Shown here one piece after another: positions 44,939-53,975 of a stretch of DNA of 64,000 nt. The DNA is from Natrialba hulunbeirensis JCM 10989 (lineage in GTDB: Archaea > Halobacteriota > Halobacteria > Halobacteriales > Natrialbaceae): the NCBI RefSeq assembly GCF_000337575.1, contig NZ_AOIM01000026.1, positions 24,024 to 88,023 on the forward strand, written 5' to 3'. The notes under the pieces were generated by a model that was not told the origin of the DNA, ran no database searches, and saw only the letters and a list, made by a program, of their open reading frames with translations. How positions within the stretch are numbered: position 1 is the first letter of the stretch; each line of letters begins with the position of its first letter. The position numbers and the translations under genes were made by a program.

Positions 44939-46219
44939 ATGGCTACCGATGTGCACACCCGCGTCGTCGATTTGCGACGAGCGTTCCATCGCCACCCCGA
45001 ACCCGGCTGGCGCGAGTTCAGAACGACCGCCCGCGTCGTCTCCGAACTCGAGTCCCTCGGCGTCGACGAAATCGCAGTCGGCCGGGACGCGCTCGCCACC
45101 GAGGAACGAATGGCGGTTCCGCCCGAGGCGGAACTCGAGCCGTGGCTCGAGCGAGCGCGCGATGCGGGTGTGCGCGAGGACGTACTCGAGAAGACTGCCG
45201 GCGGCTACACCGGTGCGATCGCGGTCCTCGAGCAAGGAGAGGGGCCGACGGTCGGGCTGCGCGTCGACCTCGACGCGATTTCGATGACGGAGTCGTCGGC
45301 CAACGACCACCATCCGGCAGCGAAGGAATTTCGCTCGGAACACGAGGGATACATGCACGCCTGCGGGCACGACGCACATATTGCAATTGCGCTGGGCACG
45401 ATTCAGGCGGTGAAAGCCAGCGACTTCAGCGGGACGCTCAAAGTGTTCTTCCAGCCCGCAGAGGAAATTTCGGGCGGCGGGAAGGCGATGGCCGAGAGCG
45501 GCTATCTCGACGACGTTGACTACCTGTTTGCGCCACACATCGGGCTGGATCACCCGACCGGTGAAATCGTCGCCGGCATCGAGAAGCCGCTGGCGATGGC
45601 CCACCTGACGGCCACCTTCGAGGGAGCGAGCGCCCACGCCGGAAAGGCACCGAACGAGGGTGGGAACACGATGCAGGCCGCCGCAACGGCGATCCAGAAC
45701 GCCTACGCGATCCCCCGCCACAGTGAGGGGATGACCAGAGTGAACGTCGGCTACATCGAGGGCGGAACGGCGAGCAACGTCATCGCGGAGGAGCTCACGA
45801 TTGAAGCCGAAGTGCGCGGTGAGACCACCGGACTGATGGAGTACATGCGAACCGAACTCGAGCGCGTCCTCTACGCAGCGGCGGAGATGCACGACTGCGA
45901 CGTGACCCCGCGCGTCATCAGCGAGTCGCCGCGGGCAGACAGCGATCCGGCGCTGCGAGACCTCGTCAGCGCCGTCGCACGGCGAACACAGGGCGTCAAC
46001 CAGGTGATCGGAACGACCGAGTTCGGCGTCAGCGAGGACGTCACCTACCTGATGGAACGCGTACAGGACGACGGCGGACTCGCGTCCTACGTCCTCATCG
46101 GGACGGACCACCCGACGAACCACCATACGCCGACGTTCGATATCGACGAAGCAAGTCTCGAAATCGGCGTGACTGTGCTCTCCGAAGCGATCCGGGAGTG
46201 TACACACCAGCAGCCCTGA
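44939..46219 (+). CDS. M20D family amidohydrolase/peptidase
   Basis: 426 residues. The start at 44939 is supported by a TATA element (AATTAAG, near 44909) about 30 nt upstream. Metal ligands are visible in MHACGHDAHIAIALG and PAEEISGGGKAM. The dimerisation domain covers about residues 215-335, and a final TDHPTNHHTPTFDID contains the last histidines. M20D enzymes hydrolyse N-acyl or amide bonds of amino acids (aminoacylase, indole-acetyl-amino-acid or aminobenzoyl-glutamate hydrolase type). An acidic insert (EELEPWLERARD region) distinguishes it. The exact substrate is unknown. Confidence 0.9.
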   Translation: MATDVHTRVVDLRRAFHRHPEPGWREFRTTARVVSELESLGVDEIAVGRDALATEERMAVPPEAELEPWLERARDAGVREDVLEKTAGGYTGAIAVLEQGEGPTVGLRVDLDAISMTESSANDHHPAAKEFRSEHEGYMHACGHDAHIAIALGTIQAVKASDFSGTLKVFFQPAEEISGGGKAMAESGYLDDVDYLFAPHIGLDHPTGEIVAGIEKPLAMAHLTATFEGASAHAGKAPNEGGNTMQAAATAIQNAYAIPRHSEGMTRVNVGYIEGGTASNVIAEELTIEAEVRGETTGLMEYMRTELERVLYAAAEMHDCDVTPRVISESPRADSDPALRDLVSAVARRTQGVNQVIGTTEFGVSEDVTYLMERVQDDGGLASYVLIGTDHPTNHHTPTFDIDEASLEIGVTVLSEAIRECTHQQP

Positions 46220-46290
46220 TCCACCTGTCTTCTGTCAGTCATGTTAGCCGGATCAGAAGGATTAATTCGCGGGCTCTCCGTGTATCCTCT

Positions 46291-46938
46291 ATGAGCCAGG
46301 ACGACGTGCCGGAGTCCTTACAGACGGCAGCGGATTCGGATCGGCCCCGCGGGATCCTCACCCCGTCTGACCGCGATTTCCTTCTGGGACGAAAGACGGA
46401 TTACACCGACCACTCGAAAAAACAGAAGCGAAACCGAATTCGACGGCGCGTTCGGAACGCAATCCTCGATTTCAGTATTCTCTTCGAGTACATGGAAGAA
46501 CGGGACCGAGAGACGGTGTTCGACCCCGACAACGAGGACCGCGACGCCTACACGCAGGGCATTACGGACATGCTCGCGTTCCTCCACCTCGGAACGATGG
46601 GCTATCACACCCCGTTCAAGGACATGCTCTCGGAAGGCGTCGGGAAAGCCGAACAGCGCCTCGCCGGCTCGAACTACCGCATGGTCAACGTCGAGTTCAA
46701 CGTCGATCCGGTCGGCCAGATCGACGTCGACGAGGTCATCGAAAAACTGGACAACGAGGAGTTCGCCGAACTCACCGACGAGGAACTGCGCGCGTTCGTC
46801 CGCCTGCTAACCATGTCCGACGAGTTCTCCCCCGACACCGCCCGCGAGCACATCAAGGACCGACTCGACGAGTACTCGAGTAACGTCGAAGAGAGCGCAC
46901 AGGAGCGCGAGCGCAAACTCGAGGAGTTGACGAACTGA
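46291..46938 (+). CDS. Conserved haloarchaeal protein of unknown function
   Basis: 215 residues from the ATG at 46291; the TATA-like GATTAATTC (about 46259-46267) lies 27 nt upstream, whereas the longer frame starts inside the preceding gene. After an N-terminal DRDFLLGRKTDYTDHSKKQK it has a basic patch (RNRIRRRVRNAI) and then acidic, mainly helical segments, ending in a charged coil (ESAQERERKLEELTN). There are no cysteines, membrane segments or recognisable catalytic motifs. The basic patch could bind nucleic acid. I do not recognise the family. Confidence 0.8.
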   Translation: MSQDDVPESLQTAADSDRPRGILTPSDRDFLLGRKTDYTDHSKKQKRNRIRRRVRNAILDFSILFEYMEERDRETVFDPDNEDRDAYTQGITDMLAFLHLGTMGYHTPFKDMLSEGVGKAEQRLAGSNYRMVNVEFNVDPVGQIDVDEVIEKLDNEEFAELTDEELRAFVRLLTMSDEFSPDTAREHIKDRLDEYSSNVEESAQERERKLEELTN

Positions 46939-47540
46939 ACAAATACGGAGTGGTGGAGCGTTTTACCGGTAATCACCCGTACGGGCCAGCGGGCACCAGT
47001 ACAGAACGACAACGGGCCATATGATCGCTGTCGATTCACACCGGCACGGTCGATAGCGAGTCGTTCGTCTCTCGAAAACAGGCCTCCGAGACCAGCACAC
47101 ACGATTTCTGATTCCCTCACGCAGTCCGGCCAGCGGCGTCGATCCGCGGGACAGCGGTTCGCCACTGACAGCGAGTTGCTGTGAGCGGAGTGACTAGACC
47201 GCGATGGCGACCGGGTACTCGAGTAGATCCCGGTACCGCTGTGGACAGTGTTGTTCTGAGACCGGGTATGAGTGTATAGATCGTGCAAGTTAGAGGCAAG
47301 TAGAGTTCGTCTGCTGAAAAGTGGGAACAAAAGTGACCGTTCCGTATAGTTGTTCACAGTGTAGCCACTCCGACAGGTGATGTTCTGGATAAACGTAATC
47401 TGTGTATGTTGGTTACGAAAAGGAAATATTTATGCATGATACCAGCAATCACACTGGTATGCCATCGCTCAACATGGCGCACGGTACCGGGGGTTGGTTA
47501 CAAACAGCGGCGGTATACCGCTCGAATCGAGGTGATAGCG
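46939..47540. other. 602-bp intergenic region with the BCCT promoter
   Basis: I see no supported gene. The right part contains a strong A+T-rich promoter element (GGAAATATTTATGC, about 47422-47435). It is followed by an inverted repeat ATACCAG (47439-47445) / CTGGTAT (47454-47460). The predicted transcript starts near 47455, leaving an untranslated leader of about 85 nt. The left 450 bp have no recognisable content. Confidence 0.5.
47422..47460 (+). promoter_or_regulatory. BCCT promoter with downstream inverted repeat
   Basis: The TATA element ATATTTATGC is followed by ATACCAG (47439-47445), an 8-nt centre containing CAATC, and CTGGTAT (47454-47460). The aminotransferase promoter at 49331-49360 has the same layout. 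A repressor binding between TATA and start site is the simplest reading. Confidence 0.5.
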
Positions 47541-49214
47541 ATGAGCGGAAGTGAAGGGAGCGCCATTGAGCGGTTCGTAAACGAACTCGACACGGTCGTG
47601 TTCGCGTTCGGTGCACTGTTGACGGTGAGCGTGATCGTGGCGTTCTTCGTCAACCGAGAGGCCGTCGCGCAAGCGATCGACCTTGTCGAGGGTGAAATGC
47701 TCAGCTACATGAGTTGGGCGTTGCTGGTGATCGTGTTCCTGATCGTCGTCTTCCTCCTATTCTTGATCGTGGGGCCGTGGGGGAAGATCAAACTCGGCGA
47801 CGAGGATCCGGAGTACAGCTTCCTGTCGTTTTTCGCGATGTTGTACTCGGCCGGCTTCGCCGCAGGTGTCGTGTTCTGGGGGCCGACTGAGGGGCTGTTC
47901 TACTACGCCGATCCGAATCCGCTGTTCGGCGTCGAGGGTGGCACGAGCGAGGCGATTCCGCTCGCCGTCCAGCAGACGTTGTTCCACTGGGCGTTGCCAC
48001 AGCTCGCGGTGTTTACCATCATGGGCATCGCGATCGGCTACTTCGCGTACAACTACGACAACGTTCCACTCCGCGTCTCCTCCGCACTTACCCCAATCCT
48101 GGGGAAGGAGAACCTCGATGGGCCGCTAGCGAAGATCATTGACATCCTCGCCGTCTTCGCGACGATCGGCGGCGTCGCGACCTCGCTCGGCTTCATTGGC
48201 AGTCAGTTCGTCACGGGACTGGACTACCAGTGGGGGCTCAACTTCGGCGATACGGGGATTCTCCTCGTGGTAACGACGATGACGATCCTGTTTACGATCT
48301 CGATGGTTCTCGGGATCGACAAGGGCATTCGCCGGCTGTCGAACTTCAACATGGGCCTGTTCGTCCTGCTCATGGTCGTGACGTTCATCGTCGGCCCAAC
48401 GATGTTCCTGCTGTTGCTCGGTTCGCAGGCCGTCGGTGGAATGATCTCAGACTTCACCGCGATGAGCCTCTACACGGGCGCTGCCGAAGGCGGCACTGGC
48501 TGGGTCGAAGACTGGACCGTCTTCTACTGGGCGTGGGCGCTCTCGTGGTCGCCGTTCGCCGGCCTGTTCATCGCCCGTATTTCCAAGGGCCGAACCGTGC
48601 GCGAGGTCGCCTTTACCGGCATCGTCGCGACTTCTGCAGCGACGATTCCGTGGTTCACGTTCGTCGGCGGGACCGCGGTGTGGGCAGAGCACAACGGGAT
48701 CGCAGACTTCGGTGCCGTGATCGCTGGTGATGCCGGTGCAGAAGTCTCCGGCTTCATCCTGTTCGAAGCGCTCACCTTCTCGGTCGACCTCGGGATCGCC
48801 GAGTTCGCCGTTCCAGTCGGTTCCGTGTTGATCTTCGGGTTTATGATCCTCGTCACGACGTTCTTCATCACGTCGGCTGACTCCTCGACGCTCGCCGTCT
48901 CGATGATGACGACGGGCGGCAAGGAGTCACCATCGACGATCAACCGCATCTTCTGGGGTGTTGTCCTCGGGATGACCGCTGCAATCTTGATGATCCTCGG
49001 CGGCGAGGGCGGTGCCGGCGCACTCGAGCAGGCGGTCGTCATCACCGGCGCACCGTTCGCGATCGTCTGTTTCCTCGCCATGCTCTCGCTGATCAAGAAC
49101 TTCAGCGCTACCAGAGGACGGGTGTTGCTCCAGGACAAAACCGTGCTGATCGGATCCACCAAAGACCAAACCAGTGACGATCCGACGCCGGCCGCTGAAC
49201 CTGGCGACGACTAG
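47541..49214 (+). CDS. BCCT family transporter (betaine/carnitine/choline type)
   Basis: 557 residues. I chose the ATG at 47541 (MSGSEGSAIERFVNELDTVV) because the longer frame has a basic, atypical N-terminus upstream of the expected one. Twelve membrane segments are predicted by eye. Family blocks are MLYSAGFAAGVVFWGPTEGL, YYWAWALSWSPFAGLFIARISKGRTVREV and FFITSADSSTLAVSMMTTGG. BCCT carriers bring in quaternary amines or related zwitterions. The downstream aminotransferase, with a similar promoter, suggests an amine with a transferable amino group rather than betaine itself. Confidence 0.93.
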   Translation: MSGSEGSAIERFVNELDTVVFAFGALLTVSVIVAFFVNREAVAQAIDLVEGEMLSYMSWALLVIVFLIVVFLLFLIVGPWGKIKLGDEDPEYSFLSFFAMLYSAGFAAGVVFWGPTEGLFYYADPNPLFGVEGGTSEAIPLAVQQTLFHWALPQLAVFTIMGIAIGYFAYNYDNVPLRVSSALTPILGKENLDGPLAKIIDILAVFATIGGVATSLGFIGSQFVTGLDYQWGLNFGDTGILLVVTTMTILFTISMVLGIDKGIRRLSNFNMGLFVLLMVVTFIVGPTMFLLLLGSQAVGGMISDFTAMSLYTGAAEGGTGWVEDWTVFYWAWALSWSPFAGLFIARISKGRTVREVAFTGIVATSAATIPWFTFVGGTAVWAEHNGIADFGAVIAGDAGAEVSGFILFEALTFSVDLGIAEFAVPVGSVLIFGFMILVTTFFITSADSSTLAVSMMTTGGKESPSTINRIFWGVVLGMTAAILMILGGEGGAGALEQAVVITGAPFAIVCFLAMLSLIKNFSATRGRVLLQDKTVLIGSTKDQTSDDPTPAAEPGDD

Positions 49215-49330
49215 CGCACTCTCCCTGCTTTAGTTGCTATTGAACCCACCATCCCGCTTCTGAAATCGACGTAAATTCCGGAACAATACCCCGCTCACCC
49301 GGAGTGTTCCGCAATCCATAACAAGTTTTA

Positions 49331-49360
49331 ATTTATGCCATACACACAATCTGTGTATGG
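49331..49360 (+). promoter_or_regulatory. Aminotransferase promoter with 9-bp inverted repeat covering the start codon
   Basis: The A+T-rich TTTTAATTTATGC (49327-49338 region) is followed by CCATACACA (49338-49346), a 5-nt centre and TGTGTATGG (49352-49360). The start codon (49357-49359) lies in the right arm. The distance from TATA implies a nearly leaderless transcript, so a bound repressor would cover the start site. Confidence 0.55.
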
Positions 49361-50718
49361 ACAGAGACAGTGCGGAACCGGACGTGGACGCATATCCCGG
49401 CCCGAACGCCCAAAAGTGGGTCGAGTTCCACGGGACAAACGCAGCCCCCAGCGAGTACTCCCACGAGTTCGTCTGGGACATCACCCGCGAGGCTGACGGT
49501 CCCTTCGTCACCGACGTCGACGGCAACGTCTTGCTCGATTTTACCTGCCACATCGGCGCGGCACCGCTCGGTTACAACAACGAGAAACTCACCGAGAAAC
49601 TCCGCGAGTTCGACCTCGTCGAACCGATGAAGATCGCCGGCCAGGACATGTACTTCGGTGCCGGCCCGACACCCGAGGAGTCAGACGTCCCCGGCTCGAG
49701 TCACCTCATGGACAAACTGACCGACATCTCGAGTCAGTACGACATGGACACAGTCTTCCTCTCGAACTCCGGAGCCGAGGCGATGGAAAACGCGATGAAG
49801 ATCACCCACGACTACCGTGCACCCGCAAAGTACGGCGTCGCGTTCGAGGGCAGCTTCCACGGGCGGACGTTCGGGACCCTTTCCATTACGAAGTCGAAAG
49901 AGGTCTACACCCGTCACTATCCACAGCTCAGCGGTATCGAAACGATCCCGTTCTGCGCCGACCGCGGCTGTGAGGCCGACAGTTGTGACTGCGGCTTCTT
50001 TGCGGGTGAGACCTCACAGCTCCGTCGCATGCTGGCACCCGAAGGCGGCCGAATCGACCCCGACGAAATCGCGTTTCTGACCCTCGAACCGATCCAGGGC
50101 GTCGGCGGCTACCGCTTCCCCAGCGAGACGTTCATGCAGGAGGTCGCAGACGTAACCGACGAGTACGACATCCCGCTCGTCGTCGACGAGATCCAGGCCG
50201 GTATCGGCCGTACCGGCGAAATCTGGGCGTCGGACCACTATCCGATCGAACCCGACGTCATCGCCAGCGCGAAGGCACTTCGGGTAGGGGCGACCATCTC
50301 CCGGTCGGACATCTTCCCCAGCGAGAAGAACCGCCTTGGCTCTACCTTCGGCGGCGGCGACCTCCTCGGCTCGATGATGGGAACGTTCACCCTCGAGGCC
50401 ATCGCGGAACACGACCTCCTCGAGAACGCCACCCGCCGCGGCGAACAGGCCAAAGAACTTCTTCGCGACCAGACACCCGACTACGTCGACGACATCCGCG
50501 GCAAAGGCCTGATGCTCGCCGTCGAGTTCGACACCACCGAGCGCCGAAACGCGGTCGTGAAAGCAGCACTCGAGCGCGGCCTGCTCACCCTCGGCTGTGG
50601 CAAGAAGACGATTCGGCTGCTCCCGCCGCTGGACTCAAGTCACCGCGAGATCGAACTCGGGATTGGACTGTTCTGTGAGGCAGTCGATGCGGTCGGTCCG
50701 AACGCGAAGGCGATGTAG
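49357..50718 (+). CDS. Class III aminotransferase (4-aminobutyrate/beta-alanine type)
   Basis: 453 residues. PLP-enzyme signatures: LSNSGAEAMENAMKITHDY, FEGSFHGRTFGTLSITKSK, VVDEIQAGIGRTGEIWASD and the lysine in IASAKALRVGAT. A cysteine-rich segment (CADRGCEADSCDCGFF, about residues 201-216) is unusual and could be a metal-binding loop. It removes an amino group from an omega-amino acid or amine to 2-oxoglutarate or pyruvate. It follows the BCCT gene with its own promoter that shares an inverted-repeat layout. It is not closely similar to the aminotransferase at 38088. Confidence 0.9.
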   Translation: MDRDSAEPDVDAYPGPNAQKWVEFHGTNAAPSEYSHEFVWDITREADGPFVTDVDGNVLLDFTCHIGAAPLGYNNEKLTEKLREFDLVEPMKIAGQDMYFGAGPTPEESDVPGSSHLMDKLTDISSQYDMDTVFLSNSGAEAMENAMKITHDYRAPAKYGVAFEGSFHGRTFGTLSITKSKEVYTRHYPQLSGIETIPFCADRGCEADSCDCGFFAGETSQLRRMLAPEGGRIDPDEIAFLTLEPIQGVGGYRFPSETFMQEVADVTDEYDIPLVVDEIQAGIGRTGEIWASDHYPIEPDVIASAKALRVGATISRSDIFPSEKNRLGSTFGGGDLLGSMMGTFTLEAIAEHDLLENATRRGEQAKELLRDQTPDYVDDIRGKGLMLAVEFDTTERRNAVVKAALERGLLTLGCGKKTIRLLPPLDSSHREIELGIGLFCEAVDAVGPNAKAM

Positions 50719-51260
50719 CACTCGAACACGAACGCATGAGAGTACTCGGATACTCGTAGTACTCGCGTGCGAGGCACGCTATTCGATGGCCCAACGTAGG
50801 GACTGAGTTACGGACGATTTTGCGACCGATTGTTCTGCTGCACTGGCGGCAAGATATGCATGCGTACCAGCCACCTCATCGTGAGGGAGGTGACAGCACT
50901 GGCACAGAGAATCGCTGCGATTTGGAGTCTCTCGTGATTCGATGAGGTGTCCAAATACGAACACCCCACGACTACCAGCGATGAGAAACGAAATGCCAGC
51001 AGTCAGTCTACACTGAGAGGAGGGCAGCAGGCAGAACATCGATTAACTGCTGTTGGAAATATAGTCGAATTGCAGCTAGAAACGTAGCGGTTCATCGCGG
51101 ATACCGTTTTGGCCGAACGTGTTCCCGCCCTTTACTGCTGATCGAGAATCTGGACCACCCCTAACATCGCACTTCCCCGAATGTCATCTGTAGCGAGACG
51201 GTGCTGGGGACAGAACAGTACCTGAACTGAACGAACGACGGTCTGGTCAACACCAGAACA
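50719..51260. other. Intergenic region upstream of nosZ
   Basis: No gene is supported. Shortly after the aminotransferase stop an inverted repeat GAGTACT (50740-50746) / AGTACTC (50758-50764) could form a terminator-like hairpin. Nearer nosZ, CGAACGTGTTCC (51114-51125) matches the reported haloarchaeal NarO-type motif CGAA-N4-TTCG with one mismatch. It lies just upstream of a TATA-like CTTTACTG (51130-51137). This predicts a nosZ leader of about 100 nt. Confidence 0.45.
51114..51137 (+). promoter_or_regulatory. Candidate NarO-type site and TATA box for nosZ
   Basis: CGAA-CGTG-TTCC stands 5-6 bp upstream of CTTTACTG. The reported oxygen-responsive activator motif in haloarchaea is CGAA-N4-TTCG; the last base differs. 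Anaerobic control of nosZ would be expected, but the match is short. Confidence 0.35.
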
Positions 51261-53162
51261 ATGACAGATACACACGCATCCGACACCAACGGTCGATCGA
51301 CCGAGACCACCGCAGTAGATGATCGGGATCCTCTCTTTGCACGGATCCCACGCCGAGATTTCATGAAAGCAGGGGCCGCGGCCGGTGCGATGAGTTCACT
51401 GGCGGGTTGTACGGGTCTGCTCGACAGCGACGATATGCCGGCAGCGGCCGACGTCGACGCTTCGGTCCCACCCGGTGAGCTCGACGACTACTATGCGTTC
51501 CTTTCGGGGGGACATTCCGGTGATATCCGCGTCTACGGTGTGCCGTCGATGCGCCAAATCATGCGCATCCCGGTGTTCAACGTCGAAAGCGCACGCGGCT
51601 ACGGGTTCGACGATGAAACGCACGATATGTTGCAGGATGCGGGCGGCTACACGTGGGGAGACACTCATCACCCTCGAGTGAGCCAGACGGACAACGAGTA
51701 CGACGGCGAATGGCTGTTCGTCAACGACAAGGCTAACGGTCGGATGGCTCGGGTCGACCTCGAGTACTTCGAAACGGACGCGATTATCGATCTACCGAAC
51801 CAGCAGGGGACCCACGGTGCGTGCGCGCTGATGCCCGATACGCGATTGATCTTTGGTGTTGGCGAACTGCGCGTCCCGATCCCCAACGACGGTCGCGACC
51901 TTGAAGACCCGAGCGAGTACGGATCGACTCTTTCGGCGATGTCGGCTGACCCGTTCGACCACGAGTGGGATGTGCGGGTCGATTGCAACCTCGATAACGG
52001 CGATTCCGGAAAGAACGGAGAGTGGTTCTTCACGACCAGCTACAACAGCGAAGAGGGCGTCACAGAGGCGGAAATGACTGCGGCGGACACGGACTACGTC
52101 GTTGCGTTCAACATTCCGCGCATCGAGGCGGCAGTTGACGCCGGCGAGTACGAAACGATCAACGGCGTCCCTGTCGTCGACGGCACCGAGGACAGCCCGC
52201 TCAATACCGGTAGTGAGCCGCTGGTTCGGTACATCGATGTGCCGACGAACCCCCACGGGGTGAGTGTGACGCCAGACGGACAGTACGCAATCGCGTCCGG
52301 GAAACTCGATCCGACGTGTACGATCATCGAGATCGATCAACTCACCGAGGTTGACGACCCCAACGATGCTATCGTTGGACGGGTAAACGTCGGAAACGGG
52401 CCACTGCACACCGCCTACGACGGTCGCGGGCACGCCTACACGACACTATTCGTCGACTCCGAGGTCGTCAAGTGGGATATCGATGCAGCCGTCGAAGCCG
52501 AGATGGGGTCCGCAGATCCGGTTATCCAGAAACATGAGGTTCACTACAGTCCCGGCCACCTGATCGCCGCTGAATCCTACACAGGCGACCCACAGGGAGA
52601 CTGGCTGATCGTCCTCAACAAACTCTCGAAGGACCGGTTCCTTCCCGTTGGGCCGGTCTTCCCTGAGAACGACCAACTGTTCTACATCGGTGACGACGAC
52701 GCCGGGATGGAACTCGTCAAAGACACCCCTGCCTACCCCGAGCCACACGACGCCTCGATCGTCCGGGCTGACAGGCTCGACCCCGCGTCAGTGTACGACC
52801 CCGACGATCTCACGTTGGACTTCATCTCGACGGACGACGAGGACAACTTCATCGAGCGTGATGGAGACCGGGTCCACGTCGAGATGCACAGCCAGCGCAA
52901 CTACTTCAGCTTCGAGGATATCGCCGTTCAGGAGGGTGATGCGGTCACGATCAGGACCACCAACATCGAACAAACGGAGGACATGCTCCACTCGGTCGCG
53001 ATTCCGGAGTACGACATCAACGTCAAAATCGCACCACAGGAAACGCGTGAAGTAACGTTCACGGCCGACAAGCCCGGCGTCTACTGGATTTACTGTGCGT
53101 TCTTCTGTAGCGCACTCCACCTCGAGATGCGCTCGCGGCTACTCGTCGAACCGGCTGACTAA
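51261..53162 (+). CDS. nosZ: Nitrous-oxide reductase
   Basis: 633 residues. It reduces N2O to N2, the last step of denitrification, on the outer face of the membrane. A twin-arginine signal (RRDFMKAGAAAGAM) with a lipobox-like LAGC suggests Tat export and lipid anchoring. The CuZ-binding region begins with DTHHPRVSQTDNEYDG and includes further histidines (NQQGTHGACALMPD, NPHGVSVTPDGQYA, EPHDASIV). The C-terminal cupredoxin has the CuA motif CAFFCSALHLEM (about residues 612-623). All metal sites look complete. It is the first gene of nosZ-orf-nosDFYL. Confidence 0.97.
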   Translation: MTDTHASDTNGRSTETTAVDDRDPLFARIPRRDFMKAGAAAGAMSSLAGCTGLLDSDDMPAAADVDASVPPGELDDYYAFLSGGHSGDIRVYGVPSMRQIMRIPVFNVESARGYGFDDETHDMLQDAGGYTWGDTHHPRVSQTDNEYDGEWLFVNDKANGRMARVDLEYFETDAIIDLPNQQGTHGACALMPDTRLIFGVGELRVPIPNDGRDLEDPSEYGSTLSAMSADPFDHEWDVRVDCNLDNGDSGKNGEWFFTTSYNSEEGVTEAEMTAADTDYVVAFNIPRIEAAVDAGEYETINGVPVVDGTEDSPLNTGSEPLVRYIDVPTNPHGVSVTPDGQYAIASGKLDPTCTIIEIDQLTEVDDPNDAIVGRVNVGNGPLHTAYDGRGHAYTTLFVDSEVVKWDIDAAVEAEMGSADPVIQKHEVHYSPGHLIAAESYTGDPQGDWLIVLNKLSKDRFLPVGPVFPENDQLFYIGDDDAGMELVKDTPAYPEPHDASIVRADRLDPASVYDPDDLTLDFISTDDEDNFIERDGDRVHVEMHSQRNYFSFEDIAVQEGDAVTIRTTNIEQTEDMLHSVAIPEYDINVKIAPQETREVTFTADKPGVYWIYCAFFCSALHLEMRSRLLVEPAD

Positions 53163-53195
53163 CGCCTCCCACCCTCTTTCGCACTCATATCCGCC

Positions 53196-53975
53196 ATGTC
53201 AAAACTCAGTACCTTAACTGAACTCCGCCGCGCGCTTCCGCTGGCAGCGGCGGCGCTGTTGCTCGTTGCAATCGCGCTGCCGATGTGGCGGATCACGCTC
53301 GAGGCACCCCAGTACCCCGAGGGGCTGTTCGTCGAACTGTACGCCTATCCCCGTCTCGAGGGAGACGTTGGCGAAACACAATCTCTCAACCAGTACGTCG
53401 GCTTCTACTATCCCGATCCGGTGTACCTCGATCCAAACTACGACGTACACCCAAATGCGATTTCGGTTCCCGAGTGGTCGGCGGGTCCGCTTGCATTCGT
53501 CGGCATTGCTGCAACCGGCGTGTTCGTCGCACTCGCACCAACGGTCCGGAAGCTAAAACTCGGTTTAGCGTGCCAACTCGCCAGCACGCTTGCAGTGTTC
53601 GTCACGATGTTTGCAGTGATTCAGTACCGGCTGTATCAGACCGGTCACTCACTCGATCCGAACGCACCACTCCGAGGTGTCGACGGATTCACGCCACCGC
53701 TTCTCGGAAGCTACGAAATCGCCAACATCAGCGGACTCGCCTGGTTCGGCCCCGGCGGGTATCTCACGCTCGTCGCACTGGCCCTGTTGGTGATCGCGTT
53801 CCAGTTGCGCGACTCGAGTGCAACTCTCACGGACGCTCCCGAACTCGGACGGACACTGCCTCGCCGGCTCGCTGTGCGTATTCGATCCGGGCGCAACTCG
53901 AGTAAGGAGTCGGATCAGGATCAACAGACTGTGGGGTCGCTGTCGACAGCGGACGAGGTGAGCCGCGATGACTGA
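53196..53975 (+). CDS. nos-cluster membrane protein
   Basis: 259 residues with four or five hydrophobic segments (residues about 13-30, 96-114, 123-142 and 183-202) and a large extracellular loop rich in Tyr and Pro between the first two. The tail is charged and Ser-rich. Membrane proteins at this place, right after nosZ, are common in archaeal and clade II nos clusters, where they are thought to help electron transfer or maturation. Its end overlaps the nosD start. I see no haem or iron-sulfur motif. Confidence 0.8.
   Translation: MSKLSTLTELRRALPLAAAALLLVAIALPMWRITLEAPQYPEGLFVELYAYPRLEGDVGETQSLNQYVGFYYPDPVYLDPNYDVHPNAISVPEWSAGPLAFVGIAATGVFVALAPTVRKLKLGLACQLASTLAVFVTMFAVIQYRLYQTGHSLDPNAPLRGVDGFTPPLLGSYEIANISGLAWFGPGGYLTLVALALLVIAFQLRDSSATLTDAPELGRTLPRRLAVRIRSGRNSSKESDQDQQTVGSLSTADEVSRDD

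Noticed and set aside
44915..46207. 430-codon minus-strand open frame
   Set aside because: Antisense to the M20D amidohydrolase, whose metal-binding motifs and promoter are clear.
46674..47357. 227-codon minus-strand open frame
   Set aside because: Overlaps the conserved 215-residue gene on the other strand, has Arg/Ser-rich composition and no promoter or motif.
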